Of a stretch of DNA of 64,000 nucleotides, positions 39,552 through 50,700 are shown one piece after another. A program made the position numbers and the translations under genes. The stretch comes from Acanthaster planci (Eukaryota > Echinodermata > Asteroidea > Valvatida > Acanthasteridae), in assembly GCF_001949145.1 (NCBI RefSeq), contig NW_019091360.1, positions 4,085,771 to 4,149,770 of the forward strand. Direction: 5' to 3'. The first letter of the stretch is position 1. Each line of letters starts with the position of its first letter. The notes under the pieces are model-generated. The model was given only the letters and a program-made list of their open reading frames with translations, made no database searches and was not told the DNA's origin.

Positions 39552-41481
39552 GAAACAGCACTGATAAAAGTAGTGTCACATGCAACTTAGTCAAAATCAC
39601 TTTTTAGTTGCAATCCACAAAAAATTGTTTAATCTTCTTGAAAAACCAGTTCTCTCTCTAATAAAGGAAGACTTTTCAAAACAGACGGCCCTCATGTCAG
39701 TAGAGTAGTCACCAACCTAAAGGTCTTTAATAAAGAACAAAAGTGCACCTTTTTTGTAGAAACAAAGCAATGTGAGTCTATAACTATCACACACATCAAA
39801 ACCTGAGCAACCTCAAAAATCATACAAATCACATAAAATGAAAAAAGGTTCCATGCAGGGTTAGATCTGAAGAAAACACAAGGAGTGACACCATCATAGC
39901 TTCATATAAAAAGGATGATTTATAAAATCAACTCACCTTTCCAAATCTTGAAAAGTTGAAATGAAGAAATTTCTTTCCAGATGAGCTAACCTTATGACAT
40001 TTCCAACCGAAGCCGCAGAGGAAAGTGATCTCTCACAGCGCTTAGATCCACAAAATGAGTTTCTTGTTCTTTCATCAGAAAATGTCAAATTTATTTTCCT
40101 TTGCTGTGAATGTCAATAAACAAAAGAGCAGTGATTAATTTTTTTTACTTGCTGCACATATTTCCAGCACCAATCATAATTTTTTTTTTCAGTGCTAAAC
40201 TTAAACAATCATTCAAAATTCAACTGACATTACAAATATGCGGCAGTATTGTTCACAGTTCATTTCCTAGCAAAAAGAAAATTACTTTATAATATGACAC
40301 CAATCTGCGTTACTTAAATCCCAGATAAAATCCTGTGGTGCCCCATCACTGCCGGTATCCATGAAGATTAACCTGTAAGTACAGGAACATCCCAATACAG
40401 GTTTGTAATTCCAAACACGTTGAGGTAAGGCCACCAGAATGGGTTGTCCACAGCCTAGGAGCACAGACAGTAATAGTAATAGATTCTGAGACGGATTAAC
40501 AGTGAATATATGTAAGCCTGCAGGTATCCTCGATGACTTGATAGCAGAGAGCTGGGCAGTAATGTGGTGAGAGTACTGCAAGTATTTCACTGCTAAGTGG
40601 AGGACTGACGAGCCATAGGACGCAGCTGAGAGGAAAGTGGGCCAGCCCACCACTGTCAGTCCAGGAATATCATTTGCATGGGGAAATTGTCTAGGATGTA
40701 ACCGTAGTAATATTTATGCATCAGGCAAGATTAGACATAAACAAAGGTTTCTTTGTTGAGGCGCCATGCCAGCGGCCATTTTCATTAGTTTTTTTACTTT
40801 GCCTTTGGCAATTTTTTTCCCCATGAAATATACCTCCTCTATTCATTTTCTTCAGGGAATTTTTTTTAAGGAATGGAAGTAGAATTAATCAGTGAGCAAG
40901 TGAGAAGAATACTCAAAGCATGCAACAAACCAAATACATGAATCAAATCATAATAAATAAATTTAGTATCTTTTTGGATTCAGACCATGTTGATTCTGCA
41001 TACTTTTTTTCTCAGAATACAGTCAGAGTATTATCTATCACAATGATTTCATCTTAAATCTTAAACCTAAATGTTGTCATCTAATTTATCAAATGTACAA
41101 TCCAATTTTATGTAATGTTACTCAGTTAAATGGCCAGATATATTCAGTACAGTGAGCGTGTTTGGTTACATTGTAAAGAATACCGGTATGTCTACTGTGC
41201 AATTACTCTAATTAATACTAAGGCTAAGTTTAGAAACATTCTTCATCATTCGTCTCTATGCTATAAGGAACTCCTTTACATGTACCTTCATCAATTTCAA
41301 AAAATCTTTCCAGACACACACATGCACCATTCTGAAAGTTAGTCAATTTCTGTGATTGGGAGAGGGCAGGTTGCCAAATTGATTTTAACAGGGCACAAAA
41401 ACTAATGTGGTGAACACATTAAAGAAACAGTTTTTTAGTACAAAAATTTATTAATCCCTTGGTTTTTACAGTGATATTCTG
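39552..41481. other. Non-coding region, nothing recognised
   Basis: The longest frame (123 codons, minus, 40282-40653) shows no family motif, no membrane pattern and no splice context that would support it. Confidence 0.5.
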
Positions 41482-41893
41482 CCCCTCATTTAAAACTTTA
41501 TAGTAATGGCACCCCTATAAACTAAGTTGATCAGTCCATGTAGCTTCTTCTTGTCTTTAGTATTGTGGCTATTTACCTGGATTCGGAGTCCCACTGGGCT
41601 CTTTGTTCACTAAGCTACCGGTTCTTTTGAAATTTGGGATCTACATGTAATTACTGGTGGGTTCTCAAAGTACTATTGGAATCAGTAAAAAAAAAGGGAA
41701 AGCTTTTTATTTTAACCCTCTGGATTATAATGAGATGTCCTACCCCTCACAGTCAAAACTTTTTACAGTATTATCCCCCCTACATACAAAGTTGATCAGG
41801 CCAAGAGTCTTCTTGCCATTCCATTATGTAACCAGCAGTCTGGAGTCCACTAGGCTCCTTGCTGGTTAATGTCCTTTTGAAATTTGGGATCTA
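41482..41893 (+). repeat. Diverged tandem duplication of about 155 bp
   Basis: 41482-41643 and 41743-41893 align from CCTCA...AAACTTT through AGTTGATCAG, GAGTCCACTGGGCTC and CTTTTGAAATTTGGGATCTA, offset by about 255 bp. No coding potential is seen. Confidence 0.7.
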
Positions 41894-42714
41894 TTATGCA
41901 AAGTTAGATAAGAGTTGGGAGTTCCAGTCCCCTGCATAACTCCACCCCCTTTACCCCAGATGTATATCACAATAACTAGAATCCAAGATGAATTGTGCCT
42001 CTAGATGTTTCTTCATCTTTCTATTATTTCTTTGGTTCGTCAGGTTAAGCATTAGAAAACTCCCCCTCTTGTTATTTAAAGTTGTCTGGGCATTCTGTTG
42101 GGAATTGTGAAAAGAAGCAGTGCTGAGTGGAGTTACAGTATAAGGATTCAGAATTAGAATACGGCATGCTACTGATGAGAAAGGTTGGTGCTGGAGCTCT
42201 TCAGGTTCAAACTTTGGTCTCGGTGGCCACTTCAGACAAAATTTTGGCAAATTTTTCCAAACAGTTCGACGCAACATTAGGTGTCCGAAAAGATAGTTAG
42301 TTACACAGACTCTTACATTTAAAGCATTTGAGGCTGAGAAAACTACGCAGAGAGGTTCATCTTCAGATCAAGTCCATGAAGGAGGACTCAACTGGATGTA
42401 CATGTAGAAGCACTTCTTGTGAAGAAACTCGTAAGGTGAATTCTTCATTTACAAAGATATTCATACAATTTCTACTGAATTTTGAAGAAATTTTTCAAAC
42501 CAGTTTATTTGCTAAGTTGTTGAGTTCAGGGGTGAGATTTTAAGGAAATAGAATATCCATGAAACGATCTCCAGAGGTGTAGAGTGTCCCAAAGCAACAT
42601 TTGGTCTGTGGTAATGATTTGTATTTTTACCAGTAACTGTTCATCCAACAGCGCACTTGGCGCCAATTACAAGATAAAGTGACAATTAAACAGACAAATG
42701 TTCAGTTTTAGAGG

Positions 42715-42862
42715 TAGGAGAATCCAGAATCAATATGCCATGGAAAACCCATGGAGTCAGGTAGGGACTGAAAACCCAATCCACATGCTGACCTAGGTGG
42801 GATTCGAACCTGGGTCACAGAGGTAGAAAGAGAGGAACAAGCCACTACACCAACCTGCCTGA
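42715..42862 (-). mobile_element. tRNA-derived SINE
   Basis: Minus strand: perfect A box TGGTGTAGTGG (42842-42852) and perfect B box GGTTCGAATCC (42800-42810), about 31 bases apart. They are followed by a SINE-like body containing GATTGGGTTTTCAGTCCC. It differs from the 4.7-5.1 kb SINEs in head and body, so it is a second SINE family. The 3' end is uncertain. Confidence 0.75.
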
Positions 42863-43189
42863 AGGCACCCCCATAAAACACCCATTACTTGTGTTCTGTG
42901 TCCCCTTTCACTGACCTGTAAAAACACCATAGATCCCCAACAGTCCATAATTCTCCGATTTCAATAAGATTTTACATACACCTTGCGTTAAACGGTAAAC
43001 TCGGACTTTTCCCAATTTCTGTTTGAAAAGTCCTAAAATCAGGTCATGACATTCTAACAAACCTCATGCTTGTAAGTTCTATTTGTTAAAATGATTTAAG
43101 AACTGGATGTCAAAGTCTATTAAACTACTGACTGCCAAGTTACAGTGAATACTGAAATGATGGTGATTGAATGTATCATAACTGGGAAA

Positions 43190-44105
43190 AGACGTCCTGT
43201 GCACGAACTCTATGAAACTGGGCTGAAGAATTTTTAACTGTTTTCTAAGTAATTGACTTGGTTTTTCCCCTCCTAAATAGAACTTTTCTGGACATGTTTT
43301 TGCCTTCTGATGGCTAATAGGTCACTGTGGGGAATAATCACTGGCATCCATATCTGGAACTCTTTCCCAAAGAAAAACCAACCATTTTTATCTCAACCCT
43401 GCCTCTTCAACATGACCAAGAAACAGAAAAGGGCACTCTTTCCAATGTTGTGGCAGAAAACGCAGACGTTCTTGTGCATTACACACCAGTTGGGAATTTG
43501 CATTTGCCTGCAACACTTGGGTTGTAAATGTGCGTACATAGTGGCAGCCACTGAAGCAGATCAGTAATGTTCCAAGCCCCATCATTGGCTAACGTATTTT
43601 CAACTGTTCAAGTCTTGTCAGTCCCCCAAAAACCAAGGCAATGCTCTCTTTATTAAGCTGACCCTATTTGTTGGAAATTTCAAATTGTAAATTGTGAGGA
43701 AATGTGGCTTTCTAGTTGTAAACAAGCCATTAAAATTCAAGCCCACCATGTGTTGTGTTAAAACACCCGGTTTCATCTCCAAATTCCCCTCAAAACTCAA
43801 AGCCCTGCCCTTTTTGACATCAATCTTATAGATATTGAGCATGACGTCCGTCATCTTCCAAGGTGAATTCAATAGTTGAAATGTAGCTCTCCCTTCTATT
43901 ATAGGAACAGGGTCCAGGAAGTTTTCCATGTATGGACGCCAGTAATTATTCCCTACGCTGACCTATTAGCCATCAGAAAGCAAAAACATGTCCAGAAAAG
44001 TTCAATTTAGGAAAGAAAAAAACCAAGTCATTTACTCAGAAACACTTACAATTTTTCAGACCAGTCTCATGGGATTTGGTCACAGGGTGTCGAGTTTTAA
44101 TTTCT
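43190..44105. mobile_element. Foldback repeat with about 180-bp inverted arms
   Basis: The arms 43196-43370 and 43919-44105 are reverse complements through AACTCTATGAAACTGGGCTGA, TTGACTTGGTTTTT, AACTTTTCTGGACATG and GGGAATAATCACTGG. The roughly 540-bp spacer carries a 103-residue minus frame (43618-43929) without family resemblance. Related single arms occur at 44422-44600, 56640-56790, 57040-57160 and 57466-57570, so it is a dispersed family. No transposase is seen. Confidence 0.7.
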
Positions 44106-44156
44106 TCAAACCTAGATGGCCAGTCGCAAGTGCTACTCCAAGGCTACCATGCACTA

Positions 44157-44222
44157 CCTGGTCTGAATGGACACCTCTACCCCAAGCTCCTGGTCTGAAT
44201 GGACACTGCTACCCAAGCTCCT
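44157..44222 (+). repeat. Short tandem duplication (about 33 bp x 2)
   Basis: TGGTCTGAATGGACAC followed by CTACCC(C)AAGCTCC occurs twice in a row. It lies just beyond the foldback repeat. No function is apparent. Confidence 0.6.
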
Positions 44223-44421
44223 ATGCAAGGCATCCTAGTGAGTAAGTTCCCTGTTCAGCAACATTACAGAGCTGCAAACCTACCATTTCAGGGACTCCTG
44301 ACAAAGTGGCTTCATCTGCTTAGGGTCAGCACTGAATTTTAAGTAATGTCACTATCGTACATGCAAGCAAATTTCAGAAAACCAGAAACATTAATTACAT
44401 GCAAATTATTTTGGGAAGAGT

Positions 44422-44600
44422 TCCATACATGAACGCCGGTAATTATTCCCTACAGTCACCTATTAGCCGTCAGAAAGGAAAAGTTTAATTTAGAAAGGAA
44501 AAAACCAAGTCATTTACTTAGAAAACACTTAATATTTTACAGACCAGTCTCATAGGGTTTGTGCACAGGGTGTCAAGTGGCATCCGTATATGGGACTCTT
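44422..44600 (+). repeat. Second copy of the 43-44 kb repeat arm
   Basis: Repeats the 43919-44105 arm: ACGCCGGTAATTATTCCCTAC, TATTAGCCGTCAGAAAG, ACCAAGTCATTTAC, CAGACCAGTCTCAT and CACAGGGTGTCAAG. It then runs into GGCATCCGTATATGGGACTC, which matches the inner end of the opposite arm, so the piece is rearranged. Confidence 0.65.
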
Positions 44601-47600
44601 TCCATTATTTTGATTCACTGGCAATTTGACAAAAGTCCTGGGCTGAATAGTTATAGCCCCCCCCCAAAAAAAATTCTGCAAATCGATAACTGCCGGACAT
44701 GTACAAAATTAGCAGGTTTCCATGTACTGAGGAACAAGCTTAAAAATATGAGAAAGGTCCCCACATATTTTACCTTAAAAACGGTGTATTTAACCATTAA
44801 TGCTAAAAAGCATGATGTCAGAGACCAGCATAAGCAATTGGACAGCCAAGTAAATTTAGCTTCAAGTTGTACTGAAGGTGTTCCTTTTTTTTTCAAAGCA
44901 TTTCTGACAATGGTGGATTTACAGTAATTGAATGAGTAACTGAATGATTACCTGCCTGTGATGCTCAGCCCAGGTCACTCTGTAATTGGCAATTTCCATG
45001 ACGGACTACTTTTAGACACATCAAGCCATGTATTGTATGCACATCTATTACCTATGTTTATATTAAAGTCCTTTGACCTTTCAATCTTTATTAACAATAG
45101 CTTGTACAAGAAAAAGGTTAACATTATTGATAGAACTGTGTTTTAAAGTTGTGCAAGAATACCAATTTTGCATTGCGGGCTATATATAAGTTTTTTTATT
45201 AAATTGTCATATGATTTTTACCTTTGGCTTTTGGAGCCACGATGAGCGAGTAGTTTTTCTTTGCTGAAACCCCACTAGACAGGGTCTGCCATTCATCCTT
45301 GAATGCAATGAGATAATTGTCGCTTTCTTTATAATTTCCATTATGAATGTCTCACAATGCAGGGGTCGCATAAATCACTCTGAAAGATCAATAGAAAAAT
45401 TAGTCAACAGTTTCAAGATATTCTATAAAGTACACTCTGAAATAGAGCAACTTTGATCAAATCATGCCATAGATTTTGGGGGTCGAGAATTATTTCAGGG
45501 CTTTCTTGGTACGAGATTAAATTGGGGAGGGGGGCCTATTTACATGCTTTGGGGAAATGAATATAAAAGTCCACCAAAACTAATTTACCACTTTAGAAAA
45601 AGGAGAAATTTCTTTGGGATGGGGTGGGCAATGGCCCATTTGGTCCTCCTGGGTTTGCTAATGGTCTGAGAATCACTGAATCAAAAAATGTTTCTGAATT
45701 GTCAAAAAGCCTGCTGCGAGTATCCATGTACATTTGCACAGTCTTTCAAATAGCCGTGGATCTATTCATAGGTGATGTCTTGCTAAGTAACCAAGTACAA
45801 TTTCAAAGTAGAGGTACATTTAATGGTTAATTAATCCCACTGATCCTAACTTTGCTCTACGATTAAAAACCTCCCATCTCGTCATTTTGTAGATGTACTG
45901 AACACGTGTCTCAATCCCAGTGACGCATTTTTTTTAACATGGACCTAATTACTGACAGGAAACCTCAGTGGCTAGCCACTGTCCCGTCGCAATAACTTCA
46001 AACATTGTTTAAAGGATATTGCCTTCACTTTTTGTGAAACACTACACCGTACATGAAAACTATCCGCCCTGGGTATCAAAAGAGGGGGCAATTTTCCTAG
46101 CAACAGAGGCTCCTCCGATGGGAACTGCACTCCCTGGTTCATGAACAACTATGAAAATTAATGTCACTGTCATATTACTATTGATGGAATGAACACTTCC
46201 CACCAAAGTGGCTCTTGTCAACCATTGAGGGGGTGCTTCTGTTCAGAGGATTTGACATTCTGTTTAGGTTACCTACCAGTATATTGAAAGTGTACCTTTT
46301 TAAACATTGTGATTTCAGACAAATGAGGGGGTTGTTGCTGTGATGTCAATCTGGAAAAATACTGTTCATTTGATGGGGTTTTATTAAAATGGAAAAACAA
46401 CCATTGATTATTTAACACACTAATGGATGTTGAATAATGGAAATAATATAAAAGTTGTGGTGACCGTGACATATATTTAAATAAGTGAAATTGAGTCCGA
46501 GTATAAGTTTAACAAAGGTGCAATATTCACACAAAATATTCAATGGACTCCATGTGCAGCGAATAAAAAAAGGGAAAATGCTACAATCGTGTAGCAAGCA
46601 CATCAATCATATGTCACTGGTTTCAGCATTACAGTTTAAGCACGTCAAACCTTACAAAATGCTGGGCTTGTAACCTGGTTTGAATTGAATTCATTCCATT
46701 TTACGGTGTCAATGTTTGCCTGATGTTTATCTTTAATTTTTCTTATTAACTTAAGTGTATTTTAACATTGGGAAGTTGACAAAGTAATGGAAGTTAAACA
46801 CTACTCACTAGGCCTAGTATGAGTTACGGTATCTCATTGACAGACTGCAATCGCCCCCTCTTCCCCTAATTTGTGAGAACTTCCTGGACCTACCTTGCTT
46901 TGTAAATCAACAGTAGTTTGGTTATAATAATCTCTCAAAGGATTGTTACATCTCTTGAACAAATGCTGTTCACCGCCGTACTTTTAGGCCTTGGCCTAGG
47001 GCTACTAAAACTTTTTTCAAACTGTCACAAGTGTCAAACTTTTTCCTGTGCCCACGCCTCTTCACGCCCAATTAAAGACAATGTCCCATTCGTGAATCGG
47101 GTCGGGTCATCACCGCCCGTCTATAAGTTATGGCGCCCTCTTTAGTCACTACAACGCACAGACCAAGCTGCAAGCTGGCTAAGCGCCCACCGTTAATGTG
47201 TAATGGCGCCCTCTAAAATCACTATAAAATCAAGTTATTCGGCGCATACATAGAAGAAACAGTTTGTGCTTTGCAGAGAACTTCTGACGGCAATTACGTA
47301 CAAGAAAACTGCAATTATACAATAAAGTTTGAAGCAATTTAATCAAACGACTTTGGACACTTAAAAAGCTGTATGGTAAAATAGTGTTTTTTGTAATTTT
47401 CTTCTTTTTTGTTAGAGGAAACTATTTTTGTGAAAATGTGTGACAGATGAATTAGTTTTCCTTACTGGAGACCAATACCAATTATTAGTTTTTAATTCTG
47501 TTCTTGAAATTATGCTGTAAAAATGTTTTTTTACCTGAGCAACGCACCTGGTGTGCCAATAACCATTCTTATGCCATTAACAATGAAAAAGAGGCGCTAA

Positions 47601-47776
47601 GAAAGATGTAGCAGAGGGCGCCCTATACATGTGTTTAAAAACTGCAGCAGACGATAGTTTTGAAGAATTACATTCGTACTTGGGTTTTCACTATATAGGG
47701 ATTCACATTTGGGATGAACTCTTTCACATGTTCGTCGCGTGTGGTCTTCATAAACCCCGGACATTGATATTGCCCC
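44601..47776. other. Region upstream of PDE12, including its presumed promoter
   Basis: No gene is found. Towards the 3' end the sequence becomes less AT-rich and carries the word ATGGCGCCCTCT twice (about 47129 and 47202) and a related GAGGGCGCCC at 47614. The transcription start of PDE12 must lie here, but no TATA box at a convincing distance was identified. Confidence 0.4.
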
Positions 47777-50700
47777 ATGGTTGTGCAAAGAATTATTTCA
47801 TTTTTGTACAGAACTGTTCCCGCTTTGGCTTTTCTTCGTCGTGACGCCAAGATGGATCAGCTTCTGGTAAGGTGTGTCGAAGGAGACGAATTCATGTCAA
47901 TCTCGTACAGTTACAGTGACAAACAGAGTAACATGTTGCGGTCTCAAATGGAAACCGCGGAGAAGTCTCTATCGCGATTGGCAAATAATGTCCGAAAACT
48001 GGGCAGACCCAAGAAAAAGAATAAAAAGATGAAGTGTGAACAAACGTCAGATGCAACCAACCAGTCAGCTGAAGACAACTACATAGTTTGCTCTCTGTTT
48101 GTCAATGGTAGCAAAGTTGGTTCGGATGTCTTAAACAAAGACGCATGGGTTGAAGGTGCCATTTTACATTTGGGTATGGCAAAGTACCGTGTTTGTCGCA
48201 ACATGCCAACCATCCTGAGCTTAAAACTGCCCAATTGCATCTTAGTCGGCTGTCCCATTTACCCTCGGGTAGAATTTGAATTTATAAAGACTGACGCCTG
48301 TACATATACTTGGTATCGAGAGGTCAGGCAAGAGTTGGGTGGAACTTCACATGTAAGCATTGGACCGAGCCAGACGTTTTCATTAACCAGCGGTGAAGCA
48401 TCTGCAGAGTCTGTTCCCATGGAAACCAATGCAAGTGAAACAGCAATCCAGATCCCTGTCATTATCAACCCTTCCCTCTCGTCTCAAATAAAAGGATACG
48501 AAAAGCATTGGGTAGAAATTTCAAGTGAAAAGGTGTACATGCCTCAGGCTTCTGAATTGGGTGGACATTTGAAGCTGGTGTGTACACCAAGTGACGGAGA
48601 ACGGTTGGGGAGTGCTAAAGAAGTTGTGACTATGTGTGAGGTGAAGATGGCCCCTGATGCCTTCCCGTTTGAGAAAAGACATCAATACACCAAGGACAAA
48701 ACATCTGACAACTGGTAAGTTCTGGAAAGAAAGTGTTATTGTCCAATTTTATTGGCCAGAATGACAGAAGAAAGTTGGATTAGCTATGAACCTCAGCCCT
48801 TCAAAATCCTCTGCTAGATATGCTCTGTGAAGGGGTATACTCACCACCTTAATCCTTCAAAATCCTCAAGCAATTCCTGTCATTGTGTTGAGGCAGTCTG
48901 AATGTCATCCGAGAGCATCATGGATGATTAAACCGAGACATGAATGTATAAAAACACAAGGTCCAGTCCAAGACACGGACAAAGTACATGCTTTGCAAAT
49001 CGGCCACACTGGTTTATCATTCATCCGCAATCCTCCAAAATCCTCCAAAACTACTCCGAGAATTCTGGAGGATTGAGGGTGGTTAGGGTTAGGTTCACAT
49101 GACAAAAATGAGGAGTTTCAGGTATTGTTCGTTTGGGCAAAAGGTATTGAGAGTGTACCAAATGCTTGGTTTAGTTTCAGAGTTGTATCATACAACATCT
49201 TGGCAGACATGTACGCTGATTCAGATTTCTCAAGGGATGTACTCTATCCTTACTGCCCTAAAGATGTCTTGGATATTGATTACAGAGAACAGTTGCTGCT
49301 CAAAGAACTCACAGGTAATGTCAACCCTACATGTAACCCTCCAGCCTACTTTGGCTAGAAACCCTGCCAGACGCATCAAATTGCATCATTTGTCCTAGTG
49401 GCTTGCCAGCACAGTGTTACAAGATCCAACAGATCAACTCTCCCCAAGGCCAAACGGTCTGGGAGTCTGTGGTTGCCAGTCACCACAAGATCCAACAGTT
49501 TCATCGTCCAATGGGACTAGCTCCCATCGTCTCAACATGGCCAGTTTGTTTGGCTGCTGTTGATTACCCAGTGAATCAAAGTGCATCAAATCTTTTCACC
49601 TGATGCACTGTGCTGCACCCGGCAGGGTTAGGGTTAAAAGTAGCATAAATGGTTTGCTGCTGTTGGCACTTAATGCAGCCAGCAGCAGACCCACACACAT
49701 AATGTGTCTAACAGATGTGTTGCGTATTTGTTATACTGTGTCATGTTGGGGAGGAAATATCACAGGTCTTATTGTGAAAAGAAAAATAATTATAGAAATG
49801 AAAACTGTAAGTTTGTGTTGAATGTAAATGTCAAAATTGATCATAAAGAAGGGTAGATGTAAAGAATTTGATGAAAAAGATGTTACATCAAGAAGATATT
49901 TTACACCAAACAGATTACAAGGGATTGGACTCTAAAACATCTTTTGAAAAATTTCACTTTTTGTAATTTTAATGTTGCACAAACAGGCCAAAATGACTTT
50001 TTCTTTGCCTGCTGATGTAGATCCTCAATTCCTTGGAAACTAACTCTGAGAACATACTCCACACTCAGATATTTCTAATGAACCATTTAAGTGTCATAAC
50101 TCACCAGGTTACAATGCAGACATCATGTGTCTTCAAGAAGTTGGAAGGAAATTATTTGAATCTTCCATGGAGCCTTCTCTCAAGAACTCAGGACTCGATG
50201 GTCTCTTACGATGCAAACATGGCAACTTAGCTGAAGGAGAAGCCATCTTCTACAGAACAGACAAATTCAGGTTGGAATGAGTTACACCTTTTTCTGGGGC
50301 AAGTTTCATCTGAATGCAAAAACTCATGGAGAACAGACATGTTTCCATGATTTGCACAATTTGAAAGACTGAGTGGATATGAACAAACTCCCAGGCCCAG
50401 TCTGTAAATGGCTATCAGAGGTTTGTGTCTATTGTCAGTGTTTGCCTGTACGTTATAAACAGCTGAAGACCTGGAGTAGCATCTTCATAAAAAGTCATCT
50501 CTAGTCAACTTAGAATGGGACATGCAAAAAACAGATCAAATCAAATGAAAAAGTCCCCTTGTACCCTTTATTTGGAAGTGTTTTGAAGATGCATCATTTT
50601 CAGGGATTCTTTACTTCTCTCTGTCTGGCTTGCTTGAGGTTTTTTTTAATTGAGCAGCGAAATACCAGCCCTAGACACACAAATTCTGCAGAATCAAACA

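Noticed and set aside
40282-40653. 123-residue minus-strand frame
   Set aside because: No family motif, no signal or membrane pattern and no splice support; chance frame length in 64 kb of intronic-type DNA.
49081-49093. Telomere-like GGTTAGGGTTAGG
   Set aside because: Only two units, and a similar short word at 49624; too short to indicate an interstitial telomere.
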